Source: Thalassobius sp047123305 (GTDB lineage Bacteria; Pseudomonadota; Alphaproteobacteria; Rhodobacterales; Rhodobacteraceae). Taken from it: a stretch of 64,000 nt of DNA. Below the pieces are notes generated by a model. It was not told the DNA's origin. It saw only the letters and a program-made list of their open reading frames with translations, and ran no database searches. The position numbers and the translations under genes are program-made. Location of the stretch: positions 1,674,001 through 1,738,000 of the forward strand of contig NZ_CP138918.1 of assembly GCF_047123305.1 (NCBI RefSeq). The letters are read 5' to 3'. Below, in pieces: positions 1 through 8,979 of the stretch (within the stretch, counting starts at the first letter, position 1; each line of letters begins with the position of its first letter).

Positions 1-1
1 C

Positions 2-238
2 GGGGGGCGGGCCGGGCTGCTTCTGAATGCGGCGCTGTTTTCACTGGCACATCTGATGTATTGGAGCTGGGTCGTGGCGCTGATGACCTTCGCCGGTGGT
101 GTGATCTTTGCCTGGGCATACGAAGTCCGGCGTTCCTTTGTCTTGGCGGTGGTTCTGCATTCGCTGGCGGGGATCGTCATTTTTGCTGTGGGTTTGGGGA
201 TCTATTTCTACTCCGGCAACGTTCAGCGCCCGTTTTGA
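2..238 (+). CDS. CPBP-family intramembrane protease, C-terminal fragment
   Basis: The open frame enters from the left edge and ends with TGA, so only about 78 C-terminal residues are visible. They are strongly hydrophobic, with three probable membrane segments. Two short motifs, FSLAHL near the start and HSLAG near the end, resemble the conserved His-containing motifs of the CPBP (Abi, CAAX-prenyl-protease-like) family, whose members are multi-pass membrane metalloproteases. The glutamate-bearing motifs that would confirm the family lie outside the window. Substrate unknown. The family call is from motif wording only. Confidence 0.6.
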   Translation, partial: GGRAGLLLNAALFSLAHLMYWSWVVALMTFAGGVIFAWAYEVRRSFVLAVVLHSLAGIVIFAVGLGIYFYSGNVQRPF

Positions 239-259
239 ACGGCTTTGTCCCCACATTGC

Positions 260-288
260 TTGACAACACGGTCGCAACCTAGTGTATC
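260..288 (+). promoter_or_regulatory. Candidate housekeeping promoter for aspS
   Basis: A perfect TTGACA (260-265) is followed after 17 bases by TGTATC (283-288), a moderate -10 match. It lies in the 131-base gap before aspS and would give a 5' leader of about 75 bases. Inferred from sequence only. Confidence 0.45.
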
Positions 289-369
289 GGCCTTGATGAA
301 TTCCGTGTGCCCGTGGGCGCACCCTATCCGAATGTCCGAAGAGACGACCCGATCACGAAAGGTCACACC

Positions 370-2226
370 ATGCACGCATATCGCAGCCATACCTGCGCTG
401 AGCTGAACAAATCCAACGTGGGCGACACCGTCCGCCTGTCGGGCTGGGTCCACCGGGTCCGCGACCACGGCGGCCTGCTGTTTATCGACCTGCGCGACAC
501 CTATGGCATCACCCAAGTGATGGCCGACCCTGACAGCCCGGTGTTTGCCGAGCTGGAGAAGGTGCGTTCCGAATGGTGCATCAAGATCGAAGGCAACGTC
601 ATGGCGCGTGACGAAAGCCTGGTGAACAAGGCGATCCCCACCGGGGAGATCGAAGTGTTCATCCGCGACCTCGAAGTGCTGGGCAAGGCTGATGAGCTGC
701 CGCTGATGGTCTTTGGCGATCAGGAATACCCGGAAGAAACCCGTCTGAAGTACCGCTTCCTCGACCTGCGCCGCGATGCGATGCAGCAGAACATGAAGCT
801 GCGCTCGGACGTTGTGCGTTCCATGCGTCAGCGCATGTGGGACGAAAACTTCCGCGAATACCAAACCCCAATCATCACCGCCTCCTCGCCTGAAGGTGCA
901 CGGGACTTCCTGGTGCCTTCGCGTCTGCATCCGGGCAAGTTCTACGCCCTGCCGCAGGCCCCGCAGCAGTTCAAACAGCTGATGATGGTGGCAGGCTACG
1001 ACAAATATTTCCAGATCGCGCCGTGCTTCCGCGATGAAGACCCGCGCGCCGACCGTTCGCCAACCGATTTCTACCAGCTCGACATGGAAATGTCGTTCGT
1101 TGAGCAGCAGGACGTCTTTGACACTATCGCGCCGGTTCTGGCCGGTGTGTTTGAAGAGTTCGGTGGCGGCCGTAAGGTCGACAACCCCGCTGAATGGCCG
1201 CAGATCAGCTACCGCGATGCGGCCAAGTGGTACGGGTCGGACAAGCCTGACCTGCGCAACCCGATCAAGATGCAGGACTGCTCGGAACACTTCCGTGGCT
1301 CCGGCTTTGCCATCTTTGCCAACCTGTTGGAAAACGAAGGCACCGAAGTGCGCGCCATTCCGGCCCCGACCGGTGGCTCGCGCAAGTTCTGTGACCGGAT
1401 GAACAAGTTTGCCCAGGGCGAAGGTCTGCCGGGCATGGGCTACATCTTCTGGCGCAAACAGTCGGCAGACAGCATCGCGCAGGAACAAGGCATTTCTGTC
1501 AAAGAAGTTAACGCCAAGATCAAAGCGGGCGAGATTGTTCTGGGCAACGAGGCCGCCGGTCCGCTGGCCAAGAACATCGGCCCCGAGCGCACCGAGGCGA
1601 TCCGCCAGCAACTGGGTCTGGACGTTGGCGACGCGGCCTTCTTCCTGGGCGGCAAACCGAAAGCGTTTGAAGCGGTTGCAGGCCGCGCCCGTAACGTGAT
1701 CGGCGAAGAGCTGAACCTGCTGGACAAAGACCGTTTTGCCTTTGCCTGGATCGTGGATTTCCCGATCTACGAGCAGGACGAAGAGTCGGGCAAGATCGAC
1801 TTTGAACACAACCCCTTCTCGATGCCGCAGGGTGGTCTGGACGCGCTGAACGGTGATCCGCTGGAGGTTTTGGGCTACCAGTACGATCTGGCCTGTAACG
1901 GCTATGAACTGGTCTCGGGCGCCGTGCGGAACCACAAGCCTGAGGTGATGCTGAAAGCCTTCGAAATCGCCGGCTACGGCGAAGAGGAAGTCAAAGAACG
2001 CTTCGGCGCGCTTTACAAAGCTTTCCAATACGGCGCCCCGCCCCACGCAGGCTGTGCCGCCGGTGTCGACCGCATCGTGATGCTGCTAGCCGATCAACAG
2101 AACATCCGCGAAGTGGTGATGTTCCCAATGAACCAGCGGGCCGAAGACCTGATGATGAACGCCCCCAACGATCCGTCCAGCGACCAGCTGATGGAACTGG
2201 GTCTGCGCGTGATCCCGCAGGACTAA
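370..2226 (+). CDS. aspS: Aspartate--tRNA ligase
   Basis: Class II aminoacyl-tRNA synthetase that charges tRNA-Asp in the cytoplasm. The 618-residue product has the N-terminal OB-fold anticodon-binding part (about residues 18-110), then the catalytic core. Motif 2 appears as FRDEDPRADR at about residue 220, followed by QLDMEMSF, and motif 3 as GAPPHAGCAAGVDR near residue 560. Length fits bacterial AspRS with its GAD insertion. ATG 370 is chosen because the homologous sequence MHAYRSHTC begins there and an AAAGG sits 8 bases upstream; the frame stays open back to a GTG at 307. In many alphaproteobacteria this enzyme also charges tRNA-Asn for GatCAB; that cannot be decided here. Confidence 0.97.
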   Translation: MHAYRSHTCAELNKSNVGDTVRLSGWVHRVRDHGGLLFIDLRDTYGITQVMADPDSPVFAELEKVRSEWCIKIEGNVMARDESLVNKAIPTGEIEVFIRDLEVLGKADELPLMVFGDQEYPEETRLKYRFLDLRRDAMQQNMKLRSDVVRSMRQRMWDENFREYQTPIITASSPEGARDFLVPSRLHPGKFYALPQAPQQFKQLMMVAGYDKYFQIAPCFRDEDPRADRSPTDFYQLDMEMSFVEQQDVFDTIAPVLAGVFEEFGGGRKVDNPAEWPQISYRDAAKWYGSDKPDLRNPIKMQDCSEHFRGSGFAIFANLLENEGTEVRAIPAPTGGSRKFCDRMNKFAQGEGLPGMGYIFWRKQSADSIAQEQGISVKEVNAKIKAGEIVLGNEAAGPLAKNIGPERTEAIRQQLGLDVGDAAFFLGGKPKAFEAVAGRARNVIGEELNLLDKDRFAFAWIVDFPIYEQDEESGKIDFEHNPFSMPQGGLDALNGDPLEVLGYQYDLACNGYELVSGAVRNHKPEVMLKAFEIAGYGEEEVKERFGALYKAFQYGAPPHAGCAAGVDRIVMLLADQQNIREVVMFPMNQRAEDLMMNAPNDPSSDQLMELGLRVIPQD

Positions 2227-2250
2227 GCCAGCCTTACCAAGCGATTTGAG

Positions 2251-2284
2251 AAACCCGGTGGCCCAAAGCTGCCGGGTTTTTTCT
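2251..2284 (+). terminator. Rho-independent terminator after aspS
   Basis: AACCCGG and CCGGGTT form the base of a hairpin that runs straight into a T-rich tract, 25 bases after the aspS stop codon. Confidence 0.85.
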
Positions 2285-2442
2285 TTGTCTGATTGGCTGA
2301 GTTTTGCCAAAAATCCAGTAGATTGCGACGGGAATCCGCTCAGGCTACGTATCACCCTGCACGGGCGTTGAAAAACTGCCAGCCTACGGCTGAAACGGCG
2401 TGGGATTTGCAGTAGAGTGCCAGCAGGTGCATGGAGGGTGCG

Positions 2443-3849
2443 ATGGGATTTGATCCGGTCTTGGCAGAGCAGCGGTTTGGCTATGGGCTGTCGCCCGTGG
2501 CAGAGCTGGCGCCGCCCAATTCAGTGGCAGAGATGCTGGCGCGGCTCAAAGGGCCGGATGAGATGGACCAGCGGTTCCCGATCGAAAATTACGACGGCTT
2601 CGAAAAACGTCTGGCCGAGGCGCAGGCGATCTGGAAAGACATCCGCAAAGCCCGGGGCACCAACCGGTTGGATGCGGAAAAGAAACGGCTGAAGCTGCTC
2701 AAAGCAGAAGCACGGCAAGCCTATCGGGACTGGGCCTGGACCATCCTGATGCGTCGTGTCTGGACCCGCGATGGTCTGCGCGAACGGCTGGTGGCCTTCT
2801 GGGCTGATCACCTGACCGCGCAGGGAAAAGCGGGCATCATGAAACGCGGCACCCCCCCTTACATTGAGGCCGCAATCCGTCCCCATGTCACTGGCCGGTT
2901 CGAGGACATGCTGCTTGCCGCTGTGACCTCGCCGCTGATGGTGCACTATCTGGATCAGGAACGCTCAGTGGGGCCGGAGAGTGAATTCGGCAAAGCCAAG
3001 AAGGGCAAGTTTGGCCTCAATGAGAACCTTGCGCGGGAGGTGTTGGAACTGCACACGTTGGGTGTTGGCGGGCCTTATTCGCAAGAGGATGTACGTCAAT
3101 TGGCCGAGCTGCTCACCGGCCTGACCTATGTTCCCGGACAGGGCCGCAAGTTCCGCGCCGCCCGTGCCGAACCCGGCGCCGAAACAGTGTTGGGCACCAG
3201 GTACGGCGGTGGCCGGGCGCGGTTGGCCGACATCGAAACTGCCCTGCGCGATCTTGCCCGCCATCCCGCCACAGCGCGCCATCTGGCAGAAAAACTGGCG
3301 GTTCATTTCCATTCTGATGCGCCTCCCGCTGATCTGGTGGCCACGCTGGAGGCGCGTTACCTCGACACCGGGGGCGATCTGGCGGCGGTGACCGAGGCGC
3401 TGCTGACCCACTCCGCCGCATGGGACACAGAGCGCCACAACATGCGTCTGCCGGATGAGTATATCTCGGCCGCGATGCGGGCTTTGGCGGTGCCGCCCGA
3501 GGTCTATTTGAAACAACAAAACTTGCGGCGACGAGAGATGTTTATCGTTCAGCTGTTCCAGCGGCCGTTGATCATCATGGGGCAGACTTGGCAGCAGCCG
3601 CAGGGGCCGGATGGCTGGGAAGAGGGCGATGAGGTCTGGCTGACGCCGCAGGGGTTGGCCAGCCGAATGCACTGGGCGTTGAAGGCGCCCTCGGCCTTGC
3701 TCGACGATTTGCCGGACCCGCGCCGTTTTGTCGAAACCGCCCTGGGCCCCACCCCGCCCGAGCCAGTGCGCTTTGCTGCCCATGCGGCCGAAAACAAACG
3801 GGAAGGCATCGCGCTGGTGCTGGCCTCCCCCGCCTTCCAGCGCAAGTGA
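2443..3849 (+). CDS. DUF1800 family protein
   Basis: Protein of about 468 residues that opens MGFDPVLAEQRFGYGLSP, the usual beginning of DUF1800 proteins, and carries the family's Trp/His-rich core (for example LVAFWADHLTAQGK). Biochemical function is not established for the family. ATG 2443 is preferred over ATG 2431 because GGAGGG lies just upstream and family similarity starts there. No signal peptide or Tat motif is visible, unlike the partner gene. It stands 10 bases before a DUF1501 gene, and this DUF1800-DUF1501 pairing is widespread in bacteria, so the two probably act together, perhaps at the envelope. That last point is inference. Confidence 0.9.
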   Translation: MGFDPVLAEQRFGYGLSPVAELAPPNSVAEMLARLKGPDEMDQRFPIENYDGFEKRLAEAQAIWKDIRKARGTNRLDAEKKRLKLLKAEARQAYRDWAWTILMRRVWTRDGLRERLVAFWADHLTAQGKAGIMKRGTPPYIEAAIRPHVTGRFEDMLLAAVTSPLMVHYLDQERSVGPESEFGKAKKGKFGLNENLAREVLELHTLGVGGPYSQEDVRQLAELLTGLTYVPGQGRKFRAARAEPGAETVLGTRYGGGRARLADIETALRDLARHPATARHLAEKLAVHFHSDAPPADLVATLEARYLDTGGDLAAVTEALLTHSAAWDTERHNMRLPDEYISAAMRALAVPPEVYLKQQNLRRREMFIVQLFQRPLIIMGQTWQQPQGPDGWEEGDEVWLTPQGLASRMHWALKAPSALLDDLPDPRRFVETALGPTPPEPVRFAAHAAENKREGIALVLASPAFQRK

Positions 3850-3859
3850 GGAGTGGCCG

Positions 3860-5110
3860 ATGTCTAAGACAGATTTGAACCGACGTGCCTTTCTGGGTAA
3901 GGCTGGCCTGCTGGGCTGTTCGCTCGCGGCCAGCCCGTTGATGACCCCGATCAGCCTAGCGGCTGCCCCTTGGGATCACCGGCTGGTGGTCATCATCCTG
4001 CGTGGCGGTATGGACGGTCTGGATGTGGTGCGCCCGGTGGGCGATCCGGGCTTTGTGGGGCTGCGGCGCAGTCTGGGCCAGACACCGGGCCTGCCGCTGG
4101 ACGGGTTTTATGAAATGCACCCCGGCCTCGTGCCGCTGCATGCCCTGTGGCAGAGGCAGCAGCTGGGGTTTGTGCAGGCGGTGTCGACCCCTTACCGCGA
4201 CAAACGCAGCCATTTTGACGGGCAGGACCTGCTGGAGGCCGGCACCTCGGATCCACATATGGCCACGGCGCGCGACGGCTGGCTGAACCGGATGCTACAA
4301 ACGGTGCCGGGTCTGACAACTGAAACCGCCTATGCGGTGGGCCATGAGAACATGATGCTGCTCTCCGGTGCGGCGGCGGCGGCCAATTGGTCGCCGGACA
4401 CCGAACTGGCGCTGAGCCCGCAGGGTGCACGGCTGGCCGAGTTGATCATGCACGATGACCCGGCCTTCCACGCCGCCTTCATGGAGGCGCAGATGCTGAT
4501 CGGCCTGCAAAGCGGTGCGGTGCCTCAAGGCATGAGCGATGCGGATATGATGGGGGCGATGGCAGACATGGGGGACGAAGGCATGATGGCCGAAAGCGCC
4601 ACCAATGGCCGCCCCGCCGGGATCGAAGCGATTGCCAATTTCACCGCCCAGCGTTTGCGCGAAGAGACCCGCATCGCGGCCTTCTCGATTGGGGGCTGGG
4701 ACACCCATCGGGCGCAGGGCCGCGGCTTGGAGCGGGCGCTCGGGCAGTTGTCCAAGGCCATCCTCACTCTGAAATCTGGGCTGGGGCGCGACTGGTCAAA
4801 AACCGCGGTGGTGGCGATGACTGAATTTGGCCGCACCGCCCGTGAAAACGGCACGGCGGGCACCGATCACGGCACCGGTGGCGCGATGCTGCTGGCCGGG
4901 GGCGCCGTGCGCGGGGGGCGGGTGTACGGTCAATGGCCCGGCCTCAGCGAAGCGGATCTCTATGCCCGCCGCGACCTGATGCCGACTGCGGATGTGCGCG
5001 GCTATGCGGGCTGGATGATGCGCGATCTGTTTGGGTTGGAAACCAGCGTTATCGAACGCAGCATCTTCCCCGGTCTTGATCTGGGAACCTCGCCTAAGGT
5101 GATCCTCTAG
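3860..5110 (+). CDS. DUF1501 family protein with Tat signal
   Basis: About 416 residues. The start has a twin-arginine signal (RRAFLGKAG at residues 8-16) followed by a hydrophobic stretch ending near SLAAA, so export of a folded protein to the periplasm is expected. The body has family hallmarks: ILRGGMDGLDV near the mature N-terminus, GGWDTH in the middle and TEFGRTARENG followed by GTDHGTGGAM near the C-terminus. DUF1501 belongs to the alkaline-phosphatase/sulfatase-like fold group, but no activity is proven. GAGG lies 8 bases before ATG 3860. It forms a two-gene operon with the DUF1800 gene, and a Met-rich stretch (about residues 210-240) is a local oddity. Confidence 0.92.
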   Translation: MSKTDLNRRAFLGKAGLLGCSLAASPLMTPISLAAAPWDHRLVVIILRGGMDGLDVVRPVGDPGFVGLRRSLGQTPGLPLDGFYEMHPGLVPLHALWQRQQLGFVQAVSTPYRDKRSHFDGQDLLEAGTSDPHMATARDGWLNRMLQTVPGLTTETAYAVGHENMMLLSGAAAAANWSPDTELALSPQGARLAELIMHDDPAFHAAFMEAQMLIGLQSGAVPQGMSDADMMGAMADMGDEGMMAESATNGRPAGIEAIANFTAQRLREETRIAAFSIGGWDTHRAQGRGLERALGQLSKAILTLKSGLGRDWSKTAVVAMTEFGRTARENGTAGTDHGTGGAMLLAGGAVRGGRVYGQWPGLSEADLYARRDLMPTADVRGYAGWMMRDLFGLETSVIERSIFPGLDLGTSPKVIL

Positions 5111-5198
5111 GCACTGGAGCTGCGGTTTTGTAAGGGGCACAATTGCGCCGTTTCCTTTGTGTGACCAGTGCGTTAGCCTGCGCCAAAGGAGAGGCATC

Positions 5199-5891
5199 AT
5201 GCAGGATCTGAGCCACTGGCAGGCCCCACCGTCACCGGGCAGCGACATCTTGGAAGGCCGCTATGCACGGCTGGAGCCGCTGGCAGCAGAGGCTCATGCC
5301 GCCCTGTTGTTTCGCGCCTTTGAAGGCCATGACGCGGTTTGGGATTTTCTGCCCTACGGTCCGTTCCACTCTGCCGCGGCCTATCATCGTTGGGTAAAGG
5401 ATATGGCGGCACAGCGTGATCCGCATTTCTTTGCCATAAAGGATGTGAAAACCGGCCAGTATGGCGGCGTGGCCTCTTACCTGAGGATATACCCCGAACG
5501 GGGCTCAATCGAGCTGGGCCATATCAACCTCTCCCCCATCTTGCAGCGCACCCGCGCTGCGACCGAGGCGTTCTACCTGATGATGGAATGGGTCTTTGAC
5601 CAAGGCTATCGCCGGTTCGAGTGGAAATGTGATGCGGGCAACCTTGGCTCGCGGCGGGCGGCGCAGCGACTGGGGCTGAGTTACGAAGGTGTGTTTCGTC
5701 AGCACATGGTGGTCAAGGGGCGCAATCGTGACACCGCTTGGTTTGCTGCTACAGATCAGGACTGGCCCGCACTGCGAGAGGCGTTTCAGGTCTGGCTGAA
5801 CCCGGTGAACTTTGACGCGCAGGGGCAGCAGAAAGAGGCGCTGGCCGATCTGACCCGTCTGGTGCGGGTGGCGTCAGATCCGCTGCTCTAG
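5199..5891 (+). CDS. GNAT family N-acetyltransferase (RimJ/RimL type)
   Basis: 230 residues with the RimJ/RimL GNAT layout: an opening segment of the form LEGRYARLEPL, IELGHINLSP in the central strand, and RRFEWKCDAGNLGSRRAAQRLGL covering the acetyl-CoA-binding region. GNAT enzymes move an acetyl group from acetyl-CoA to an amine; this subgroup often acts on protein N-termini or small amines, but the substrate cannot be read here. AAAGGAGAGG lies 5 bases before ATG 5199. The last 18 bases overlap the 3' end of the convergent response-regulator gene. Confidence 0.88.
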   Translation: MQDLSHWQAPPSPGSDILEGRYARLEPLAAEAHAALLFRAFEGHDAVWDFLPYGPFHSAAAYHRWVKDMAAQRDPHFFAIKDVKTGQYGGVASYLRIYPERGSIELGHINLSPILQRTRAATEAFYLMMEWVFDQGYRRFEWKCDAGNLGSRRAAQRLGLSYEGVFRQHMVVKGRNRDTAWFAATDQDWPALREAFQVWLNPVNFDAQGQQKEALADLTRLVRVASDPLL

Positions 5892-6635
5892 CAGGTCGGG
5901 ATTGGCGATCCGCGCTGCCAGCAGGTTGCGCAGGGCGGCCAGCGCCCGCTTGGGGCCCTTGGGACGCAGGCGGGCCACGTTCAGACGCTGCACCAGCCCT
6001 TGAAGTTCATTGTCACCCGCGCTGCGGCACAGCCCTTTGAGAAATTGACAGACATAGTCCAGCTCCGCCCCGTTGGGATGCTGCGCCAGTATACTGGCGG
6101 CATGGAGCAGATCTTCGGTGTAGCTGGCAGGATCGGGATGGATGGCCGCGTCGTTAACCATACGCGGATCCATCGGCCGGCGCGCGGCTGGCAGCTGGCG
6201 CAGCACCTGTTCCTGAAACGCCGCCAGGGACGACACAGGTTTCGACAGAAACCCATCCGCCCCTGCCGCCAATGCAGCCTGTTCAGCCCATTCATCCCCG
6301 CTGGTGGCCAGAATGACCTCTATCCGTTGGCTGTGCTCCGACAGGGTTGCGATCAGATCCAGCCCGTTGCCATCGGGCAGGCCAATGTCCACCAAAACCA
6401 CAGTCGGGTGGTAGACCTGCAGGTGTCGCGCTGCCGCCGCCAGACTGTCCGCCCTACGGATCCGGGCGCCGCTGCGCAGACACATCAACCGCACGGCATC
6501 ACTGGTATATCGGCTGTCTTCCACCACCAGAACAGTCATACCCATCAACGGACGTGCTGCGGTTGGAAACCGAGCGGTCTGAAAGAAGAGGTCGCCAATC
6601 GGCATATCAGCGGGGTGGTCATTTGTATCACTCAT
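5874..6635 (-). CDS. Response regulator with REC domain
   Basis: 253 residues. A receiver domain occupies roughly residues 32-150: acidic pair E39/D40 in VVEDS, phospho-acceptor D83 in VLVDIGLPDG, a Thr/Ser switch position near 111, and K132 in LSKPV. The remaining 100 residues are helical and show no HTH or enzymatic motif I recognise, so the output mode is unknown; it may be a stand-alone or protein-protein regulator. No histidine kinase gene is adjacent. GGAG lies 9 bases upstream of ATG 6635. It overlaps the convergent acetyltransferase gene by 18 bases and diverges from mce. Confidence 0.88.
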   Translation of the reverse strand: MSDTNDHPADMPIGDLFFQTARFPTAARPLMGMTVLVVEDSRYTSDAVRLMCLRSGARIRRADSLAAAARHLQVYHPTVVLVDIGLPDGNGLDLIATLSEHSQRIEVILATSGDEWAEQAALAAGADGFLSKPVSSLAAFQEQVLRQLPAARRPMDPRMVNDAAIHPDPASYTEDLLHAASILAQHPNGAELDYVCQFLKGLCRSAGDNELQGLVQRLNVARLRPKGPKRALAALRNLLAARIANPDLLEQRI

Positions 6636-6815
6636 GGGCAGGCTCCAAGCTTCAACAGGGTCAGCTTGCGCCTTGATTGCTAAAAACGGGTTAACGCTGC
6701 GTCTGCGTCCTTAGGTCCCGCGTAACGCGACCGGTTTCACACGTAATATCCTTGCGCGGAGGCTTGCCGCTGCGCATAACGGCCCCACTTAAAACCAAGC
6801 CGCAGGAGTTCTCTT

Positions 6816-7220
6816 ATGATCGGACGTTTGAACCACGTCGCCATTGCCGTTCCCGACCTCGACGCCGCCGCCGCGCAGTATCGCAACGCGTTGGGGGCCA
6901 AGGTGGGCGCGCCTCAGGACGAGCCGGACCATGGCGTCACCGTGATCTTCATCGAACTGCCGAACACCAAGATCGAACTGCTTTACCCTCTGGGGGAAGA
7001 CAGCCCGATCAACGGTTTCCTGGAAAAGAACCCCTCGGGCGGTATTCACCACGTGTGCTATGAAGTCGAAGACATCCTCGCGGCACGCGATCATCTGAAA
7101 GAAACCGGCGCGCGTGTGCTGGGCTCTGGCGAGCCCAAGATCGGCGCCCATGGCAAGCCTGTGTTGTTCCTGCATCCCAAGGATTTCAACGGCTGCCTCG
7201 TGGAATTGGAGCAAGTCTGA
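6816..7220 (+). CDS. mce: Methylmalonyl-CoA epimerase
   Basis: 134 residues of the vicinal-oxygen-chelate (glyoxalase-like) fold. It interconverts the R and S forms of methylmalonyl-CoA in propionyl-CoA and ethylmalonyl-CoA metabolism, linking to the B12-dependent mutase. Visible metal-ligand candidates are H7 (LNHVAIAV), the His pair in GGIHHVCYEV and the C-terminal E in CLVELEQV. IELLYPLGEDSPI is a family signature. CAGGAG precedes the ATG by 8 bases. Its stop overlaps the next start by one base, so the DUF1467 gene is translationally coupled. meaB, which guards the mutase, lies 20 kb away. Confidence 0.95.
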   Translation: MIGRLNHVAIAVPDLDAAAAQYRNALGAKVGAPQDEPDHGVTVIFIELPNTKIELLYPLGEDSPINGFLEKNPSGGIHHVCYEVEDILAARDHLKETGARVLGSGEPKIGAHGKPVLFLHPKDFNGCLVELEQV

Positions 7221-7501
7221 TGGGCCCCACCTCGGCAATTGTCCTTTATGCAGTGATCTGGTTTTTGACGCTTTTCATCGTCCTGCCGATCCGCTTGAAA
7301 ACCCAAGGCGATGTCGGGGACATCGTGCCCGGCACCCATGCGGGCGCACCCTATGAGACGAACCTGAAGAAAAAAGCGCTGATCACCACGCTGATCGCAG
7401 CGGTGATCTGGGGGATCGTGGCCGGCATCATCCTGACCGAAACGATCACCGTGCGGGATCTGGACTGGTTCAACAAGATGAGCCAGCCTGATTTGTCCTG
7501 A
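7220..7501 (+). CDS. DUF1467 family membrane protein
   Basis: 93 residues with two predicted membrane helices (about 5-25 and 53-75) separated by a loop that includes RLKTQGDVGDIVPGTHAGAP, typical of DUF1467 in alphaproteobacteria. Function is unknown. The start codon shares one base with the mce stop (TGATG), which suggests coupled translation; the mce-DUF1467 order recurs in related genomes as far as I recall, so a link to the same metabolic unit is possible but unproven. Confidence 0.88.
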   Translation: MGPTSAIVLYAVIWFLTLFIVLPIRLKTQGDVGDIVPGTHAGAPYETNLKKKALITTLIAAVIWGIVAGIILTETITVRDLDWFNKMSQPDLS

Positions 7502-7529
7502 TCTGTCAGGGTCCTGATGTGTAACGAAA

Positions 7530-7556
7530 ACGGCGCCCGATCAAGGCGCCGTCTTT
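7530..7556 (+). terminator. Terminator after the mce operon
   Basis: ACGGCGCC (7530-7537) pairs with GGCGCCGT (7545-7552) around a seven-base loop, followed by CTTTG. Near-perfect hairpin 29 bases past the DUF1467 stop. Confidence 0.75.
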
Positions 7557-7584
7557 GTGTGTTTCTGAGTGCTGAGCTGGCAGG

Positions 7585-8283
7585 TCAACTCACCAGCTTG
7601 TGGTAGATGTGGGTGAAGGTCGCGGCCCCCAGGATCGGGATGGCCAGGTTCATCAGCGGGATCGACAGCGGGATCGCCATAAAGGTACCCGCCAGCCAAA
7701 TCGTGCCCATATGTTTGCGCCGCAGTTTCTTGGCCTCCACACGGCCAACCCGTCGGATGGCAGCGAGTGTGAAATATTCCCGCCCCAGCAGGAAACCGTT
7801 CAGCCCCCAGAAGATGAACAGCGCCAGCGGCGCAAACATCGCATAGAGGATGAAGGCCAGAATATTGGCGGCAATCAGCACACCAAGGAAGTTCACAGTG
7901 TCTTTGAAGGCCTCCCCGAACGGCACTTTGTTGGCCGGCGGCAAATGGCGGTAGTGTTTGTCCTCCACCGCATTGGCAACCTCATCCAAAAACATCGAGG
8001 TGATTGCCGAGGCCACGGGCACCATCAGGAACACCGACAGCACCAGCATGAAAAACAAGCTGGCAAAGGTCGCCAGATCATTGATCCAGGTGACCTCCCC
8101 CAGAACCGGCAGGGTGCTGCTTTCACCCAGGGTGACCTGCAAAAACCACAGGAAGGCCGCGTAGACCGCAACCAACAGCACGAAGGTTAGCAAAATGCCA
8201 AGCCCCAGAACCTTGCGGAAACGTGGGTCACCGATCTGGCCAAGGGCGCTGAAGAACGCCGAAAAGATTACGCCGAAAGCCAT
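7585..8283 (-). CDS. EI24 domain membrane protein (CysZ-like)
   Basis: 232 residues with about four to five membrane segments. The pattern, an early FSALGQIGDPRFRKV followed by long hydrophobic helices and a terminal helix pair, fits the EI24 domain family, which includes the sulfate transporter CysZ. Rhodobacterial members are usually left without a defined substrate, and no sulfur gene sits nearby, so I do not call it cysZ. GGAGG lies 10 bases before ATG 8283, which itself lies within the end of the upstream nitroreductase gene (16-base overlap), so the two are probably co-translated. Confidence 0.85.
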   Translation of the reverse strand: MAFGVIFSAFFSALGQIGDPRFRKVLGLGILLTFVLLVAVYAAFLWFLQVTLGESSTLPVLGEVTWINDLATFASLFFMLVLSVFLMVPVASAITSMFLDEVANAVEDKHYRHLPPANKVPFGEAFKDTVNFLGVLIAANILAFILYAMFAPLALFIFWGLNGFLLGREYFTLAAIRRVGRVEAKKLRRKHMGTIWLAGTFMAIPLSIPLMNLAIPILGAATFTHIYHKLVS

Positions 8284-8846
8284 GTCGTAATTGCCTCCAG
8301 ATCGGGGCGCGGGCGTTCCGGCGGCGTGGCTTTTTCGGTGCCGATATGCAGGAAACCGGCGATGCGTTCGTTATCAGACAGATCCAGCGCTTCGGTGCAG
8401 AACCCGCGGTCATGGCTGGCCCAGCCGGACAGCCAGTTCGCCCCCCAGCCCGAGGCCAGCGCCGCATTCAACAGTGATAGGCAGACAGCCCCGGCGGAAT
8501 AGGTGATCTCGACAGCGGGCACCTTCTCGTTCGGTTTGATGATCTCGACCACCGCGATGGCCAGATTGGCGTTGCGGAACTGATCGACGCCTTTCTGGAT
8601 CTGCACCTCGTCCAGACCCAGCGCTGCGCCACGCGATTGGGCAACGCCCGCCAGACGGTCCAGCGCGGGCTTTTCCAATACGATGAAGCGCCAGGGCTCC
8701 AGCTTGCCATGATCGGGTGTGCGGGCGGCGGCGGTGAGGATCGGCATCAGGGCGTCACGGTCGGGAACCGGCAGGGTCAGCGTCTTGGCCGGACGCGAGC
8801 GGCGCGTCAGCAGGAACTCCAGCGCGGCTTGGTTTTTCTCGGGCAT
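8268..8846 (-). CDS. Nitroreductase family FMN protein (YdjA-like)
   Basis: 192 residues of the nitroreductase fold. Flavin-contact segments visible are RRSRPAKTLTLPVP at residues 15-28 (phosphate-binding Arg residues), ARTPDHGKLEPWRFIV (about 41-56) and SGWASHDRGF further on. The compact size and the RRS opening place it with the YdjA subgroup of NAD(P)H-dependent oxidoreductases; the physiological substrate is not known. AAAAAGG precedes ATG 8846. It is first in a two-gene unit with the EI24 gene. Confidence 0.88.
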   Translation of the reverse strand: MPEKNQAALEFLLTRRSRPAKTLTLPVPDRDALMPILTAAARTPDHGKLEPWRFIVLEKPALDRLAGVAQSRGAALGLDEVQIQKGVDQFRNANLAIAVVEIIKPNEKVPAVEITYSAGAVCLSLLNAALASGWGANWLSGWASHDRGFCTEALDLSDNERIAGFLHIGTEKATPPERPRPDLEAITTWLSA

Positions 8847-8979
8847 ATCAGACCTTTTTGATTGGGTTTGTCCCTATGTCGGGCCTGACGGCGCGGCGGT
8901 CAAGTCATCTGCCGCCCGGCCTCTTGCCTCCGTGCGCTGTAAGGCACAAAAAGGGTCGCGCAAACGGGGAGATACAGGT

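Noticed and set aside
223..2046. Long antisense ORF (607 codons) opposite aspS
   Set aside because: GC-rich mirror frame; no recognisable domain; aspS on the plus strand explains the region.
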